From Fibrobacterota bacterium (GTDB taxonomy: Bacteria; Fibrobacterota; Chitinivibrionia; Chitinivibrionales; Chitinispirillaceae), in NCBI GenBank assembly GCA_003164335.1, contig PLTF01000011.1:7021-47272 (forward strand): a DNA stretch of 40,252 nucleotides. Reading direction: 5' to 3'. Below are positions 1 to 8,437 of this stretch, piece after piece. The position numbers and the translations under genes are program-made. The notes beneath the pieces were generated by a model that worked only from the letters and a program-made list of their open reading frames with translations, did not search any database and had not been told where the DNA came from. Positions within the stretch are counted from its first letter, which is position 1. Every line of letters begins with the position of its first letter.

Positions 1-49
1 GCACGCGTCTTTAGGCACACCCCTTCCCCTCCCGCAACGCCCTCTTTTA

Positions 50-180
50 AGGTAGAAAACACATAAACGACACCAAAACCGCAAAAGCGTAGATGCGGGA
101 AAGATTTTAATTATTTTGATTTTACGCATGCAGGCTTATACGGTTTTGATTTTCCGCATTTGCCTTTGAGTTTTCTACCT
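50..180. repeat. Imperfect inverted-repeat element downstream of ptsH
   Basis: The window edge up to base 253 holds no convincing gene. Within it, AGGTAGAAAAC (50-60) is matched by its exact reverse complement at 170-180, giving 11-bp terminal inverted repeats about 131 bp apart end to end. Inside lie CAAAACCG (73-80) with its complement around 141-148, and a direct repeat TTTTGATTTT(A/C)CGCAT at 114-129 and 144-159 with a 30-base period and one mismatch. The element is AT-rich, unlike the genes around it. It could be a small mobile-type palindromic element or a folded 3' end of the HPr transcript. Only one copy is visible in the window. Confidence 0.5.
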
Positions 181-253
181 GATGGGAGGAAAGAATTTAC
201 CAATCGCATATCGGGGAATTTTATTTGGAATTTGTTTTAACCCTCCAACCCGT

Positions 254-523
254 TTACTGCTCTTCATTGAACTTCTGGGTAAAAAGCGCCGCAATCGAGT
301 CGACGGCTTCACTCTCGTCAACACCCGAGGCGGAGATCGTTATGGGGGTGTCGAACGTGGCTCCGAGCATGAGGACGTTCAGGATGCTTTTGGCATCCGC
401 CTGGGCGCTCTGCGTGATGAGCCGGATTTCCGATTTGAATTGATTGGCGGCCTGGACGATCTTTGCCGCCGGCCTGGCATGCACGCCAAGCGAGTTCGTG
501 ACTTTAATTTGACGTTCCACCAT
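254..523 (-). CDS. ptsH: Phosphocarrier protein HPr
   Basis: HPr is the small cytoplasmic phosphocarrier that takes phosphate from PEP via enzyme I on a histidine and passes it to PTS enzymes or regulators. The 89 residues match the family's usual length. The active-site motif GVHARPA places the phospho-histidine at His15, followed by Arg17. Ser46 lies in DAKSILNV, the position phosphorylated by HPr kinase in many bacteria. The gene starts 9 bases after the MlaD-like stop, so it is probably the last gene of the long minus-strand operon. No strong Shine-Dalgarno is visible before the ATG. Sigma-54 is encoded upstream, but no ptsN, ptsI or hprK lies within the window, so whether it serves sugar transport or nitrogen-type PTS regulation is open. 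Confidence 0.95.
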   Translation of the reverse strand: MVERQIKVTNSLGVHARPAAKIVQAANQFKSEIRLITQSAQADAKSILNVLMLGATFDTPITISASGVDESEAVDSIAALFTQKFNEEQ

Positions 524-532
524 AGGTATCCA

Positions 533-1471
533 TTAGTTTTTGGTTTTTCCAAACCCGAATTTCACGCGCAATTTCAAGCCGTCGCTTTTCACCAGTGCGG
601 CGAGCGTATCCATGCCGGTTACCGCATGCCTCAAGTCCTGCGAAAACCGTTCGTCCTTGAGCATCATCCCGAGCGGTCCCTTGCCCTCCTCGATGGTGTG
701 AACGATTCCCTGGATCGAGGTCGATAGCGAGTCTATCCTGGCCAGCGCCTCGATCGCATTGGTCGAAAGCGTCGCTCCGTTGGCCATGATCGTCGAGAGC
801 CGGTCGCTGTTTTTATCCATGAGGCCCTTGAACTGCGACGACGCCGCGGCCATGCTGGCAACACTGCTGTCAACAAGCGGGCCGTTCTTTTTTAGAATCC
901 GCTCGGTCAGATCCGTCAGCGTGTCCAGACGCCTGGACAGCACCGGGAAGAGCCTGACAAACGATGTGTCCCCGACAGTATTGTTCATGAGCGACGAGAT
1001 GTCGGTGACCAGCGATTCCATTTTTGAAAGAACCGATCCCATCATGCCCATGGTTTCGGCAATGCCGGTTTCGAAATCACCGGCAAGAAACGTCGTATCG
1101 TTTTTCCCGGTCGGCCGGACCTCCCTGCCGGCGGCAGCAAGCTGGATGCCGATCCCGCGCTCGCCCATGAGGCCGATATTCTGGACAACGGGCCTGCAGG
1201 AGTCAGTCAAGGTAACCTCGTTGTCGAGATGCACGACCGCCGCAACCAGCTCATGACGCAGGTACAGGGTCGCCACGCGTCCCTTCGTAACCCCGTTGAT
1301 CATGACCGGGTCGCCGACCTGCAGGGAGCCGACATTCGGAAACAGAAAGGTATAGTATACCTGTTTCTCGGTTATCAGGGCTTCTTTGAGCCACAGTACC
1401 CCGCCGATGAGGATGCACAGAGCGATAAGGATGGATGCGCCGACAACGAGATCCGTATTGTTTCTAGTCAC
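533..1471 (-). CDS. MlaD/MCE-domain envelope lipid-transport protein
   Basis: MCE proteins are membrane-anchored periplasmic subunits that bind phospholipids and work with an ABC transporter in lipid trafficking between inner and outer membranes. The protein has one N-terminal membrane helix (about residues 7-28) and then an MCE domain whose GDPVMINGVTKGRV segment is typical. A long helical C-terminal region, rich in Ser, Leu and Met, resembles the tails that build MCE tunnels. I chose the GTG at 1471 because GGAAGGGA lies 8 bases upstream on the minus strand; a GTG at 1498 has its purine tract almost touching the start. This gives 312 residues. No MlaE or MlaF gene is in view. LptB, LptC and an LpxL homologue in the same operon support an outer-membrane role. 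Confidence 0.85.
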   Translation of the reverse strand: MTRNNTDLVVGASILIALCILIGGVLWLKEALITEKQVYYTFLFPNVGSLQVGDPVMINGVTKGRVATLYLRHELVAAVVHLDNEVTLTDSCRPVVQNIGLMGERGIGIQLAAAGREVRPTGKNDTTFLAGDFETGIAETMGMMGSVLSKMESLVTDISSLMNNTVGDTSFVRLFPVLSRRLDTLTDLTERILKKNGPLVDSSVASMAAASSQFKGLMDKNSDRLSTIMANGATLSTNAIEALARIDSLSTSIQGIVHTIEEGKGPLGMMLKDERFSQDLRHAVTGMDTLAALVKSDGLKLRVKFGFGKTKN

Positions 1472-1544
1472 CGGCTGAGTCCCTTCCGAAGCGCGCACTC
1501 CTTATTCCCCGGTTCCTGCGCGTCATAAACCGCGGGTACCTCCG

Positions 1545-1841
1545 TTACGGATGCTTGTGATCCTTTATCTTTTCATTCAGTTTGATCAACTGGCGCTGGA
1601 TTTTTTCGAGCGCAAGGTCAAAAGCCTTCCCGATATTTTCCGCTTTTCCGGTCGCAACGATTTCGTGGTCGAACGCATGCATGGTGATTTCAACCGTCTG
1701 GTCCAAATTTTCGCTGTCGATGATGACATGGCAGGAGCCGATTTTTTCGGAGTACTTTTCAAGTTTGTTGAGATCGGCAGTTATGGCATCCTGCAGTGAT
1801 TGCGATGCCTTGGTATGCCGTGAAGTAATGCGTATCTCCAT
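1545..1841 (-). CDS. hpf: Ribosome hibernation-promoting factor, short HPF/RaiA type
   Basis: HPF/RaiA proteins bind the 30S decoding centre in stationary phase and promote idle ribosome states. From the ATG at 1841 the product is 98 residues, which is the short form without the C-terminal dimerisation domain. The N-terminus MEIRITSRH and the later motif SENLDQTVEITMHAFDHEI fit the S30AE domain, with a basic C-terminus. An ATG three codons upstream (1850) is too close to the AAAGGAG ribosome-binding site. The gene follows lipA by about 170 bases and precedes the MlaD-like gene. In many bacteria hpf lies directly after rpoN; here lipA sits between them. Confidence 0.93.
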   Translation of the reverse strand: MEIRITSRHTKASQSLQDAITADLNKLEKYSEKIGSCHVIIDSENLDQTVEITMHAFDHEIVATGKAENIGKAFDLALEKIQRQLIKLNEKIKDHKHP

Positions 1842-1857
1842 GGCCTGCATCTCCTTT
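1842..1857 (-). promoter_or_regulatory. Ribosome-binding site fixing the hpf start
   Basis: On the minus strand AAAGGAG (1851-1857) directly abuts a first ATG at 1850 and is 9 bases from a second in-frame ATG at 1841. Only the second has workable spacing, and it matches the conserved N-terminus of the family. Confidence 0.7.
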
Positions 1858-2010
1858 ATTTGTTGGTTGTTAAGGGATAGTCACAGGGAGCAGATACAAA
1901 ATACGATATTCCACTCCTATGAGAGAACGAACCGACCTGCCCCGAAAGCTGGCGCTTCAGGTAATAGTACCATTGAGGCGCGGTAATGGGGAGGAGTATG
2001 GGGGCATTTG

Positions 2011-2943
2011 CTATGCCGGGCATGGTGACGGTGCTGCTCCGGCAGCCTGAAAAAGCTCGAGTGCATGAAAGGAACTTCTGACAAAAGGACCGGCAGCCAA
2101 GGCCGGAAATCCAAGCGCCCTGCCGATCGATTCGTAGCGGCTGAATTGTTCCGGGGTCACATAGCGCACGACCTCAGCCTGTGCCGGTGATGGCCGCAGG
2201 TATTGGCCGATGGTGACCATGCTGCAGCCCACGGCGATAAGGTCGGCCAGGACCGCCTCGATCTCCTCGTCGGTTTCTCCGAGACCGACCATGAGACCGG
2301 CCTTGGTAACAACCGTCTTCCGGGCACGGTCGAGCAGGAGTAACGATTGCCGGTATGCCGCCTGCGGGCGCACTGCGGCATACAGCCGCGGAACGGTTTC
2401 GAGATTGTGGCCGACGATATCGGGTTGCGCGGAAAGAACCGCGGAAAGCGCGGATTCGTTGCCGCCGAAATCGGGAATGAGGACCTCAACGGTCGCATCC
2501 GGCAGCATACATCTGCAGCTGAGCACGGTTTCGGCAATATGGCAGGCCCCGCCATCGGTCAGGTCGTCACGGGTAACCGAAGTGATGACGATATGGCGGA
2601 GGTTGAGCGCTGCCGCTGTTGCGGCGACCCTTGCGGGCTCCTCGCGGTCGAGCGGCTCGGGACTGCCATGGTGCACGTGGCAGAAGCGGCATTCGCGGGT
2701 GCAGGCGTTGCCCATGATGAGGAAGGTGGCCGTTCCGGCTGAAAAACATTCGGCACGGTTGGGACACCGCGCCTCGACGCAGACGGTATGCACGCTCTTT
2801 CCCGGCGGGTAAGCCGTAGCGTTTCCTGAAAGCGTTCGCACGACGGACCGATAGGAGCCCGAAAGCCCGTGCGGCTTCCTCAGCCAGTCCGGCAGGCGGG
2901 GGTGAATTGACGGATCGGCAAGTAGACCGGATTTTTTATTCAT
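2011..2943 (-). CDS. lipA: Lipoyl synthase
   Basis: LipA is a radical-SAM enzyme that inserts two sulfurs into protein-bound octanoyl groups to make lipoate for 2-oxoacid dehydrogenases and glycine cleavage. Both iron-sulfur sites are visible. The auxiliary cluster is Cys55-x4-Cys60-x5-Cys66, and the radical-SAM cluster is Cys81-x3-Cys85-x2-Cys88. The C-terminal RSSFHA motif (about 289-294) supplies the serine ligand of the auxiliary cluster. The length of 310 residues is normal. The ATG overlaps the end of rpoN by 8 bases (the sigma-54 stop lies within its first codons), so translation is probably coupled. No lipB or lplA lies nearby. A lipA gene between rpoN and hpf is an unusual neighbourhood. 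Confidence 0.97.
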   Translation of the reverse strand: MNKKSGLLADPSIHPRLPDWLRKPHGLSGSYRSVVRTLSGNATAYPPGKSVHTVCVEARCPNRAECFSAGTATFLIMGNACTRECRFCHVHHGSPEPLDREEPARVAATAAALNLRHIVITSVTRDDLTDGGACHIAETVLSCRCMLPDATVEVLIPDFGGNESALSAVLSAQPDIVGHNLETVPRLYAAVRPQAAYRQSLLLLDRARKTVVTKAGLMVGLGETDEEIEAVLADLIAVGCSMVTIGQYLRPSPAQAEVVRYVTPEQFSRYESIGRALGFPALAAGPFVRSSFHALELFQAAGAAPSPCPA

Positions 2944-4375
2944 ACCGCTGACGTAACCGTGCGGGAAGGATCTTCATCTGTTCGCGGTATTTCGCGACGG
3001 TCCGCCGGGCCACGGTCATGTGCTCGCTCGACAGGACATCGGCGATCCGCTGGTCGGAGAGCGGTTCGCTCGCCGGTTCCGCCTCGACCATCTGACGGAT
3101 GCGATTCCGGATCCTCTCCGAGGAGACATCGTCTCCCGCCGAATCCTTGCCGACCGCTTCAGTAAAGAAGTACTTGAGTTCGAAGATCCCGTGGGCGGTC
3201 TGGACATACTTGTTGCTGGTGACGCGGCTGACCGTTGAAATATGCATGCTGATCATATCCGCGATATCCTGCAGCCGCAGCGGCGAGAGGTGCGGATGGC
3301 CCTTTTCGAAAAAGGTCTTCTGCCGCTCGATGATGGCATACATGACCTTGAGCATCGTGGCTTTGCGCTGCTCGATGGCGCTTATAAACCACGAGGCGCT
3401 GTTGAACTTTTCGCGCACGTATTTCTTGACATCCTGTTTTACCGTGCTGCCGCGGCGCAGGAGGTCGGCGTAGGACTTGCTGATATGGAGCGACGGAATG
3501 GAGCGGTCGTTGAGCATTGCAACGAACTTGCCGTCGATCTTTTCGACGATGAGGTCCGGGATGATGGTGGTGGATTTGTCGGGATTGTGCTCGTACCCCG
3601 GTTTCGGGTTGAGCGTTTTCAGGACGGCAATGGCCTCCTGCACCACGCGCGGTTCCACCCCGAGCTTGCGCGCGATATCCGGGATTTTCATCTTTTCGAA
3701 GAGGTCCCACTGGTCGGCGACAATGTGTCCGGCAAGCGAATCCTCGAGACCCCGGTGCCGGAGCTGGAGGATCATGCATTCGCGCAGGTTCCGCGCCCCG
3801 ATGCCGGGCGGATCGAAGGTCCAGAGGATCTGGAGAGCCTCTTCGACGGCGAGAATATCTTTTTTTGTAAAGGTTGCAATGTCCTCGACCGGCAGCCGCA
3901 TGTACCCGTCCATATCGAGAGACCCGATAAGGAATTTCACCAGGAGCTCTTGTTCCCCGGTAAGGTTTTTTTCCGATATCTGGCCGGTCAGGTACTCTTC
4001 GAGAGATGCCTGGTAGACTGTGGTGGGTTCGAAATGCTCCTCGTTCCGGTCCACCTCTTCATTGCGCGAGTAGCCCAGGTCGAATCCCTCTTCAAGGTAG
4101 TTTTCCCAGTCGATCGAATCTTCGTCGACCTTGAGCTCCTCGTCTTCCTTGACCTCCTCAGACTCCTTGACCTCTTCCTTTTCGGTGTCGTCTTCGTTCT
4201 CGGCGAGTTCGCCGTCGAGATCCTCGCCTGCTACGAGTAAAGGATTCATCTCGAGCTCGGTCCGGAGAAGCTGCTCGAGCTGCAGGGTATTGACCTGCAG
4301 CAGCTTCAGCGACTGGATCATCTGGAAAGAGAGCTTTTGCTGCATCCGCAGCGACATGTCGAGACCGAGGTTCAT
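2936..4375 (-). CDS. rpoN: RNA polymerase sigma-54 factor
   Basis: Sigma-54 directs RNA polymerase to -24/-12 promoters and requires AAA+ activators. The Gln/Leu-rich region I is at the N-terminus (motif LRMQQKLSFQMIQSLKLLQ). A strongly acidic region II with many Glu and Asp residues follows (about 55-95), then the core-binding domain. The RpoN box ARRTVAKYR is present at about residues 456-464 near the C-terminus. At 479 residues it is full length. It follows lptB by 15 bases and overlaps lipA. The lptA-lptB-rpoN-hpf order is a familiar arrangement in Gram-negative bacteria. No enhancer-binding activator is encoded in the window. Confidence 0.98.
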   Translation of the reverse strand: MNLGLDMSLRMQQKLSFQMIQSLKLLQVNTLQLEQLLRTELEMNPLLVAGEDLDGELAENEDDTEKEEVKESEEVKEDEELKVDEDSIDWENYLEEGFDLGYSRNEEVDRNEEHFEPTTVYQASLEEYLTGQISEKNLTGEQELLVKFLIGSLDMDGYMRLPVEDIATFTKKDILAVEEALQILWTFDPPGIGARNLRECMILQLRHRGLEDSLAGHIVADQWDLFEKMKIPDIARKLGVEPRVVQEAIAVLKTLNPKPGYEHNPDKSTTIIPDLIVEKIDGKFVAMLNDRSIPSLHISKSYADLLRRGSTVKQDVKKYVREKFNSASWFISAIEQRKATMLKVMYAIIERQKTFFEKGHPHLSPLRLQDIADMISMHISTVSRVTSNKYVQTAHGIFELKYFFTEAVGKDSAGDDVSSERIRNRIRQMVEAEPASEPLSDQRIADVLSSEHMTVARRTVAKYREQMKILPARLRQRYE

Positions 4376-4390
4376 AATCGTTTCCTTGTC

Positions 4391-5206
4391 TTAATCAAGG
4401 CGGAAATTCTGCCCGAGGTAAATTCTTCGCGCCTCGGGGTTTTCCGCCAGATCCTCTGCGGTCCCGGAGATGAGTATCCTGCCTTCCGCCATGATATAGG
4501 CCCGGTCGGTGATGCGCAGCGTCTCCCGGACATTGTGGTCGGTGATGAGTACGCCGTACCCCTTGTACTTCAGCTCATGCACGATGCTCTGGATATCCTC
4601 CACCGCGATCGGATCGACCCCGGCGAAGGGCTCGTCGAGCAGGATGAAATCCGGCCGGATGGCGAGGCTGCGCGCGATTTCAACCCGACGCCGCTCGCCG
4701 CCCGACAGCATATATCCTAAACTTCCCGCGAGGTGAGCCACATTCATGTCTTCAAGCAGCTCGAACATCCTGCGTTTTCGGTCCTTGAGACGCATGCCCT
4801 GGTATTCGAGAATGGAAAGGATGTTATCCGCTACCGTCAACTTCCGGAAGATCGATGGCTCCTGGGGCAGGTAGCCGATACCCAGCTGTGCCCGCTTATA
4901 CATCGGCTTCTTTGAGATATTGACGTCATCGAGGAATATGGTACCTTTATTCGCCTTGATGAGGCCGACGATCATGTAGAAAGTAGTGGTCTTGCCGGCT
5001 CCGTTGGGGCCTAAGAGCCCGACTATCTCGCCCTGGTGCACGGATATCGAGGCGCCGTCCACGACTTTCCTCTTGCTGTAGATTTTAACAAGCCCGTCGG
5101 TGCGGATCTCCCGCGTCTTCCCATCCACGGGAGCGGTCGCAGTCCAGGCTCCGGTTTCCGGTAATTCTTCAGTTGCTATCATTTCATTCATAGTATTATT
5201 ACTCAT
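4391..5206 (-). CDS. lptB: LPS export ABC transporter ATP-binding protein LptB
   Basis: LptB is the cytoplasmic ATPase that, with LptF and LptG, extracts lipopolysaccharide from the inner membrane and pushes it onto the LptC-LptA bridge. Walker A is GPNGAGKTT (66-74), the signature LSGGE starts at 167, Walker B is FILLDE (187-192) and the switch histidine is His224 in ITDHNV. The C-terminus has the YLGQNF-type ending of the family. The conserved fold begins near residue 35, so the first 30 or so residues are an extra N-terminal extension or reflect a later true start (ATGs at codons 6 and 9). No clear Shine-Dalgarno resolves this. It lies 23 bases after the LptA-like gene. Confidence 0.96.
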   Translation of the reverse strand: MSNNTMNEMIATEELPETGAWTATAPVDGKTREIRTDGLVKIYSKRKVVDGASISVHQGEIVGLLGPNGAGKTTTFYMIVGLIKANKGTIFLDDVNISKKPMYKRAQLGIGYLPQEPSIFRKLTVADNILSILEYQGMRLKDRKRRMFELLEDMNVAHLAGSLGYMLSGGERRRVEIARSLAIRPDFILLDEPFAGVDPIAVEDIQSIVHELKYKGYGVLITDHNVRETLRITDRAYIMAEGRILISGTAEDLAENPEARRIYLGQNFRLD

Positions 5207-5229
5207 ATAATAAATGGTAAGGAGGAGTG

Positions 5230-6369
5230 TCAGGGCAGGGGGAAATAAATCCCCCGGGTGCTTCCCGCCAGGGTGACAAACTTTGCTCGTCCCCGCGCAA
5301 AAAATACCGACACGCTGTCGCCGCTGACTTCATTGCATCCGTGTCCGCTGCTGTCGTTCACAAAATAGGTGCTGCGGGCATTGCCCCAGATCTTCAGATT
5401 TTTAACGTTGCCGTCACTGCCGAACCCGAGCATCATAATCTTGCCGCTGGCCTTGTTCGCCGAAGCCGAATCGCTCTTTTCAAAGTTCCTGCTCAAAGCC
5501 TTGCCGATAGACCAGAGCACCTTCGGTCTGCCCGAATCCGACATCACCATATCCAGGCTGTCGCCCCAGATATGGGTGAAGGAGGTGTCGCGATTTTTCA
5601 CCGAACCGGTATCGGCGTAGACGCCGTGCGAATTGCCGACGATAATCGCGTGCCGGAGCTTTCCGCCGGTGCAGTCGAGATTGATTGAGTCGCCGTTTAA
5701 CCGCTGGACCCCGTACCGCACGCGCGGAACCCCCCGCAGCTGCACATAATCGGTCTTGGTGTAAAAACGGGCGGCACGGCATACCGAGGTAAGGTCTCCC
5801 TTGGTAATCCTGACACTGTCCGTTGCGGTAGCGCGCTTGACCGAATCCTCGAAGCGCATGGCGAGACTTTTAATGACCAGCGTATCGTGGGCCGAGGTAT
5901 CGATATGGGTAAGCACCGGGTTACCGGTGATGGTAAAAATTTTAAGCGTGGTATTATACTCACCCTGGTTTCCGGTCAAACGGGTCTTGTCGGCAGTATC
6001 GAAATAATTGAAGTGGCCGAAAGCGGTGAGGGTACTTTTTGCCTTGGCAAAATCCATGCGGTCGCAGGTCAGCAGCTTTTGACCCCGCGTTACCCTGATA
6101 TTCCGGCGGAACTCGATGGTTCCGGCCTTGCGCCGCCAGGTCGCTTCATCGGACCGGATGCGCATGCTGTCGTAGGTGAATACCACATTCCCCCGCAGCT
6201 CGCTGATGAATTCACCGTTTTCATTGGTATTTTCATTGATATTGGCCGATTTGAGGATGAGCGCAACAGCCGGCTTGAGCGCTGCCGGGGATGCTGAGTC
6301 CGGCGGTCGGGCGGAACCGGCAGCCTGGAATATAAACGCTGAAATAAGAAAAAGCTCAATCGGTCTCAT
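5230..6369 (-). CDS. LptA/OstA-like periplasmic LPS-transport protein, long form
   Basis: The product starts with a signal peptide (hydrophobic core FLISAFIFQAAGSA, about residues 6-19). OstA-type beta-strand repeats follow, as in the LPS-carrying bridge between inner and outer membranes. At 379 residues it is about twice the usual LptA length, closer to the OstA-like proteins of Bacteroidota, and suggests two or three concatenated jellyroll units. An early stretch resembling GNVVFTYDSMRIRSDEATW is typical of the domain. It sits immediately upstream of lptB, with lptC two genes further upstream. An N-terminal part of LptD is an alternative reading, but there is no C-terminal barrel. No Shine-Dalgarno is obvious before its ATG. 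Confidence 0.82.
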   Translation of the reverse strand: MRPIELFLISAFIFQAAGSARPPDSASPAALKPAVALILKSANINENTNENGEFISELRGNVVFTYDSMRIRSDEATWRRKAGTIEFRRNIRVTRGQKLLTCDRMDFAKAKSTLTAFGHFNYFDTADKTRLTGNQGEYNTTLKIFTITGNPVLTHIDTSAHDTLVIKSLAMRFEDSVKRATATDSVRITKGDLTSVCRAARFYTKTDYVQLRGVPRVRYGVQRLNGDSINLDCTGGKLRHAIIVGNSHGVYADTGSVKNRDTSFTHIWGDSLDMVMSDSGRPKVLWSIGKALSRNFEKSDSASANKASGKIMMLGFGSDGNVKNLKIWGNARSTYFVNDSSGHGCNEVSGDSVSVFFARGRAKFVTLAGSTRGIYFPLP

Positions 6370-6460
6370 AATTGCTAGTAAAATACAATCTGGAAAATGA
6401 ACGGTAGCGCGATTCTGGTGGAAATTGCGATCCGGTCGGTGCGTCGGAGGAGTGTGAGAC

Positions 6461-6505
6461 GGCAGCCGGAAGGGGCGGAAGTCGATTGCCCTGCCTCCGG
6501 CTGCC
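6461..6505 (-). terminator. Stem-loop at the end of rmuC
   Basis: GGCAGCCGGA (6461-6470) and TCCGGCTGCC (6496-6505) form a perfect 10-bp stem that begins at the rmuC stop codon, with a further AGGGGC/GCCCT pairing in the loop. No U-tract follows on the minus strand, so it is a weak or Rho-assisted terminator, or an mRNA-stabilising hairpin between rmuC and the LptA-like gene. The other bases up to 6369 show no clear promoter. Confidence 0.45.
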
Positions 6506-7806
6506 TAATCGGGAGGGGGAAGCATCCCGCTGTTATTTTCTCCGGCAGGATCTACGGGCAGCCGCCTGGCCGTCTTGGCGCCGAGTCGCCGAACCTCCTC
6601 GACCCGGGAGACGAGACTCCCCCTGCCGTCCTTAAGCCTTTTCATGGCAAGGTCGAACGACTCCTGCACGCCGGTCAGCTTCTTCTGGGCATCGGCCATG
6701 CATTCATAGACGAGGGCTACCTGGTCATAGAGCCTTCCGGCGCGGTCGGCGATCTCTTCGGCGTTGCGGTTTTCCTTCTCCCTTCGCCAGATCTGCGCGA
6801 TGAGCCGGAGGGTAACCATGAGCGTGGCCGGACCGGCAAGCACAACCCCGGAGCGGGCGATGTCGCAGAGCAGGTTCCGGTCTTCCCTGAGAGCGAGCTG
6901 GAACGCTCCTTCAAGCGGAATGCACAAAAGGACGAAATCGAGGGTCCTGTTCCCGAGAAGCTGCTGGTACTCCTTGGCCTGCAACTCGTCGATGTGGCGC
7001 CGGATCGAGGCGAGGTGGTCGGCGAGCGCGGCGGTTCTGGCCTTCTCATCCAGCGCGCTGCAGTAACGCTCGTAGGCGGTAAGCGACATCTTGGAATCGA
7101 TGATCACGGCTTTGTCGCCGGGAAGGTAGACGACGAAATCGGGTTTGAAGAGCCTTCCATCTTCGGTGCGCAGCCCTGCCTGCGCCTCGAACTCCCTTCC
7201 CCGCTCCAGTCCCGATGCCTCAAAAATCCGCTCGATGATGAGCTCTCCCCAGTCACCCTGCGCCTTGGCATCGCCCTTGATTGCTTCGGCGAGGTTGTTG
7301 GCATCGGTACTCACCCGAACATTCAGTTCCTGCAGCTGGCGGACCTGTTCCATGAGCCGGGCGAACCCTTCGGAATCGCTCTTGTGGACGTCGTCGACCC
7401 GTTTCCGGAACGTCTCGATCTGCTCGCGGAAGGGGGTGAGGAGGCCGGACAGGCGCTCGGCGTGCTGGTTGGCAAATGCGGTACCCTTCTCTTCAAGGAT
7501 GCGGTTGGCCAGGTTCTCGAATTCAAGCTTGAGCCGCGATTCGGACTCCTGCAGGAGCCGGAGCTTTTCCAGCGTATTTTTCCGCTCGGCGTCAAGCTCT
7601 GCGCCGAGGCGGGCGTTGGCGGCGAAAAGCTCGTCGGCTTTGGCGGCGCGGAGGGTGAGTTCCTCGATCCGGCGGTCTTTCTGCTCGTTCAGGGTTTTCA
7701 GGCCTGCCAGTTCTTCGCGGATCGAATCGCCCGCGCGGGTCCTGATGAAGAGCTGGACGAGTGCGGCACAAACGCCGATGGAGAGGATGATGAGTGCAAG
7801 GGTCAC
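6505..7806 (-). CDS. rmuC: RmuC-family DNA recombination protein
   Basis: RmuC proteins limit recombination at inverted repeats and carry a nuclease-like fold; their biochemical role is poorly defined. The product has an N-terminal membrane helix (residues 1-20), a long coiled coil (about 25-185) and the conserved RmuC domain. Within the domain, GDWGELIIERI and the PDFVVYLPGDKAVIIDSKMSL-type segment with Asp and Lys resemble a PD-(D/E)xK active site. The length of 433 residues is usual. The start is a GTG with AAAGG about 10 bases upstream. It sits between lptC and the LptA-like gene, splitting the Lpt genes, with no known functional link to them. Confidence 0.93.
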   Translation of the reverse strand: MTLALIILSIGVCAALVQLFIRTRAGDSIREELAGLKTLNEQKDRRIEELTLRAAKADELFAANARLGAELDAERKNTLEKLRLLQESESRLKLEFENLANRILEEKGTAFANQHAERLSGLLTPFREQIETFRKRVDDVHKSDSEGFARLMEQVRQLQELNVRVSTDANNLAEAIKGDAKAQGDWGELIIERIFEASGLERGREFEAQAGLRTEDGRLFKPDFVVYLPGDKAVIIDSKMSLTAYERYCSALDEKARTAALADHLASIRRHIDELQAKEYQQLLGNRTLDFVLLCIPLEGAFQLALREDRNLLCDIARSGVVLAGPATLMVTLRLIAQIWRREKENRNAEEIADRAGRLYDQVALVYECMADAQKKLTGVQESFDLAMKRLKDGRGSLVSRVEEVRRLGAKTARRLPVDPAGENNSGMLPPPD

Positions 7807-7845
7807 GATGGTTTGCCTTTACTATAAAGTAATTTCGGGTACGAA

Positions 7846-8421
7846 TCAGTAAATTTTGTCTTCATTCGCTTCGACGCGGCGTTTGAAATCGGGAAATGAG
7901 CCGCTGACCTGCGACTTGAAGGTAAAGTGGGAAAAGTCTTCGACGGCATCGAGTCCCTTACCCCGCAGGATATCCCCCTTGATCGTTTCGACCTGCACGA
8001 AGGTGTCCGACTCCACTTTCCGCCTGCTCTTGACCCACCAGAGTTTCGGCGTACGCACGATGAGCGAATCCTGGTTGCGGATGTAGACATTGCCCCATAC
8101 GGTGAAGCTCTGGAGGGCGGGGGTCGTGGTCCCGGAATCCGAGAGCACGATGGTACGCGGCCTCCCGAGCGTATCGTAGAGCGTCAGCCGCACCGGGGTA
8201 ACGAGCATGAGGCCGGTATCGGAGAGCGGTTTCTTCATGTACTCGGCGTTGAGCTTCCACCGTTTGTTTTTGCCCTCGTAAAAATAGAGCGTTGTCTTGC
8301 CGAGCTCCTCATAGGGCGCGGTGACGGTCTCGGCGGTTACCGGCAGCGGTTCTTTTTTGGAGGTGCAGCCCGGCAGAAGAACCATGCCGGTGAACAAGAG
8401 AGAAAAAATCGATTTATTCAT
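7846..8421 (-). CDS. lptC: LptC-like LPS export protein predicted as a lipoprotein
   Basis: LptC links the LptBFG transporter to LptA in the periplasm. This 191-residue protein has a signal peptide ending in a lipobox, Leu16-Pro17-Gly18-Cys19, so it should be lipid-anchored, unlike the single transmembrane helix of the E. coli protein. The remainder shows the LptC/YrbK pattern, with repeated short beta segments such as LTLYDTLGRPRTIVL and a final F-x-S-Q-V-S-G-type strand. It lies 16 bases downstream of the LpxL-like gene and 39 bases upstream of rmuC. Assignment rests on pattern and neighbours; a generic OstA-type lipoprotein is the alternative. Confidence 0.8.
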   Translation of the reverse strand: MNKSIFSLLFTGMVLLPGCTSKKEPLPVTAETVTAPYEELGKTTLYFYEGKNKRWKLNAEYMKKPLSDTGLMLVTPVRLTLYDTLGRPRTIVLSDSGTTTPALQSFTVWGNVYIRNQDSLIVRTPKLWWVKSRRKVESDTFVQVETIKGDILRGKGLDAVEDFSHFTFKSQVSGSFPDFKRRVEANEDKIY

Positions 8422-8437
8422 GAGTAAATTATACCTG

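Noticed and set aside
114-159. CRISPR-like spaced direct repeat
   Set aside because: Only two copies of a 16-base unit with a 14-base gap, no further repeats and no cas genes.
1917-2114. Small minus-strand frame overlapping the lipA end
   Set aside because: It overlaps lipA in another frame and lacks any domain or ribosome-binding site.
6397-7827. Long plus-strand open frame opposite rmuC
   Set aside because: It is the antisense shadow of a well-recognised RmuC gene, with no domain of its own and no ribosome-binding site. Similar shadows occur at 3242-4240 and 11510-12949.
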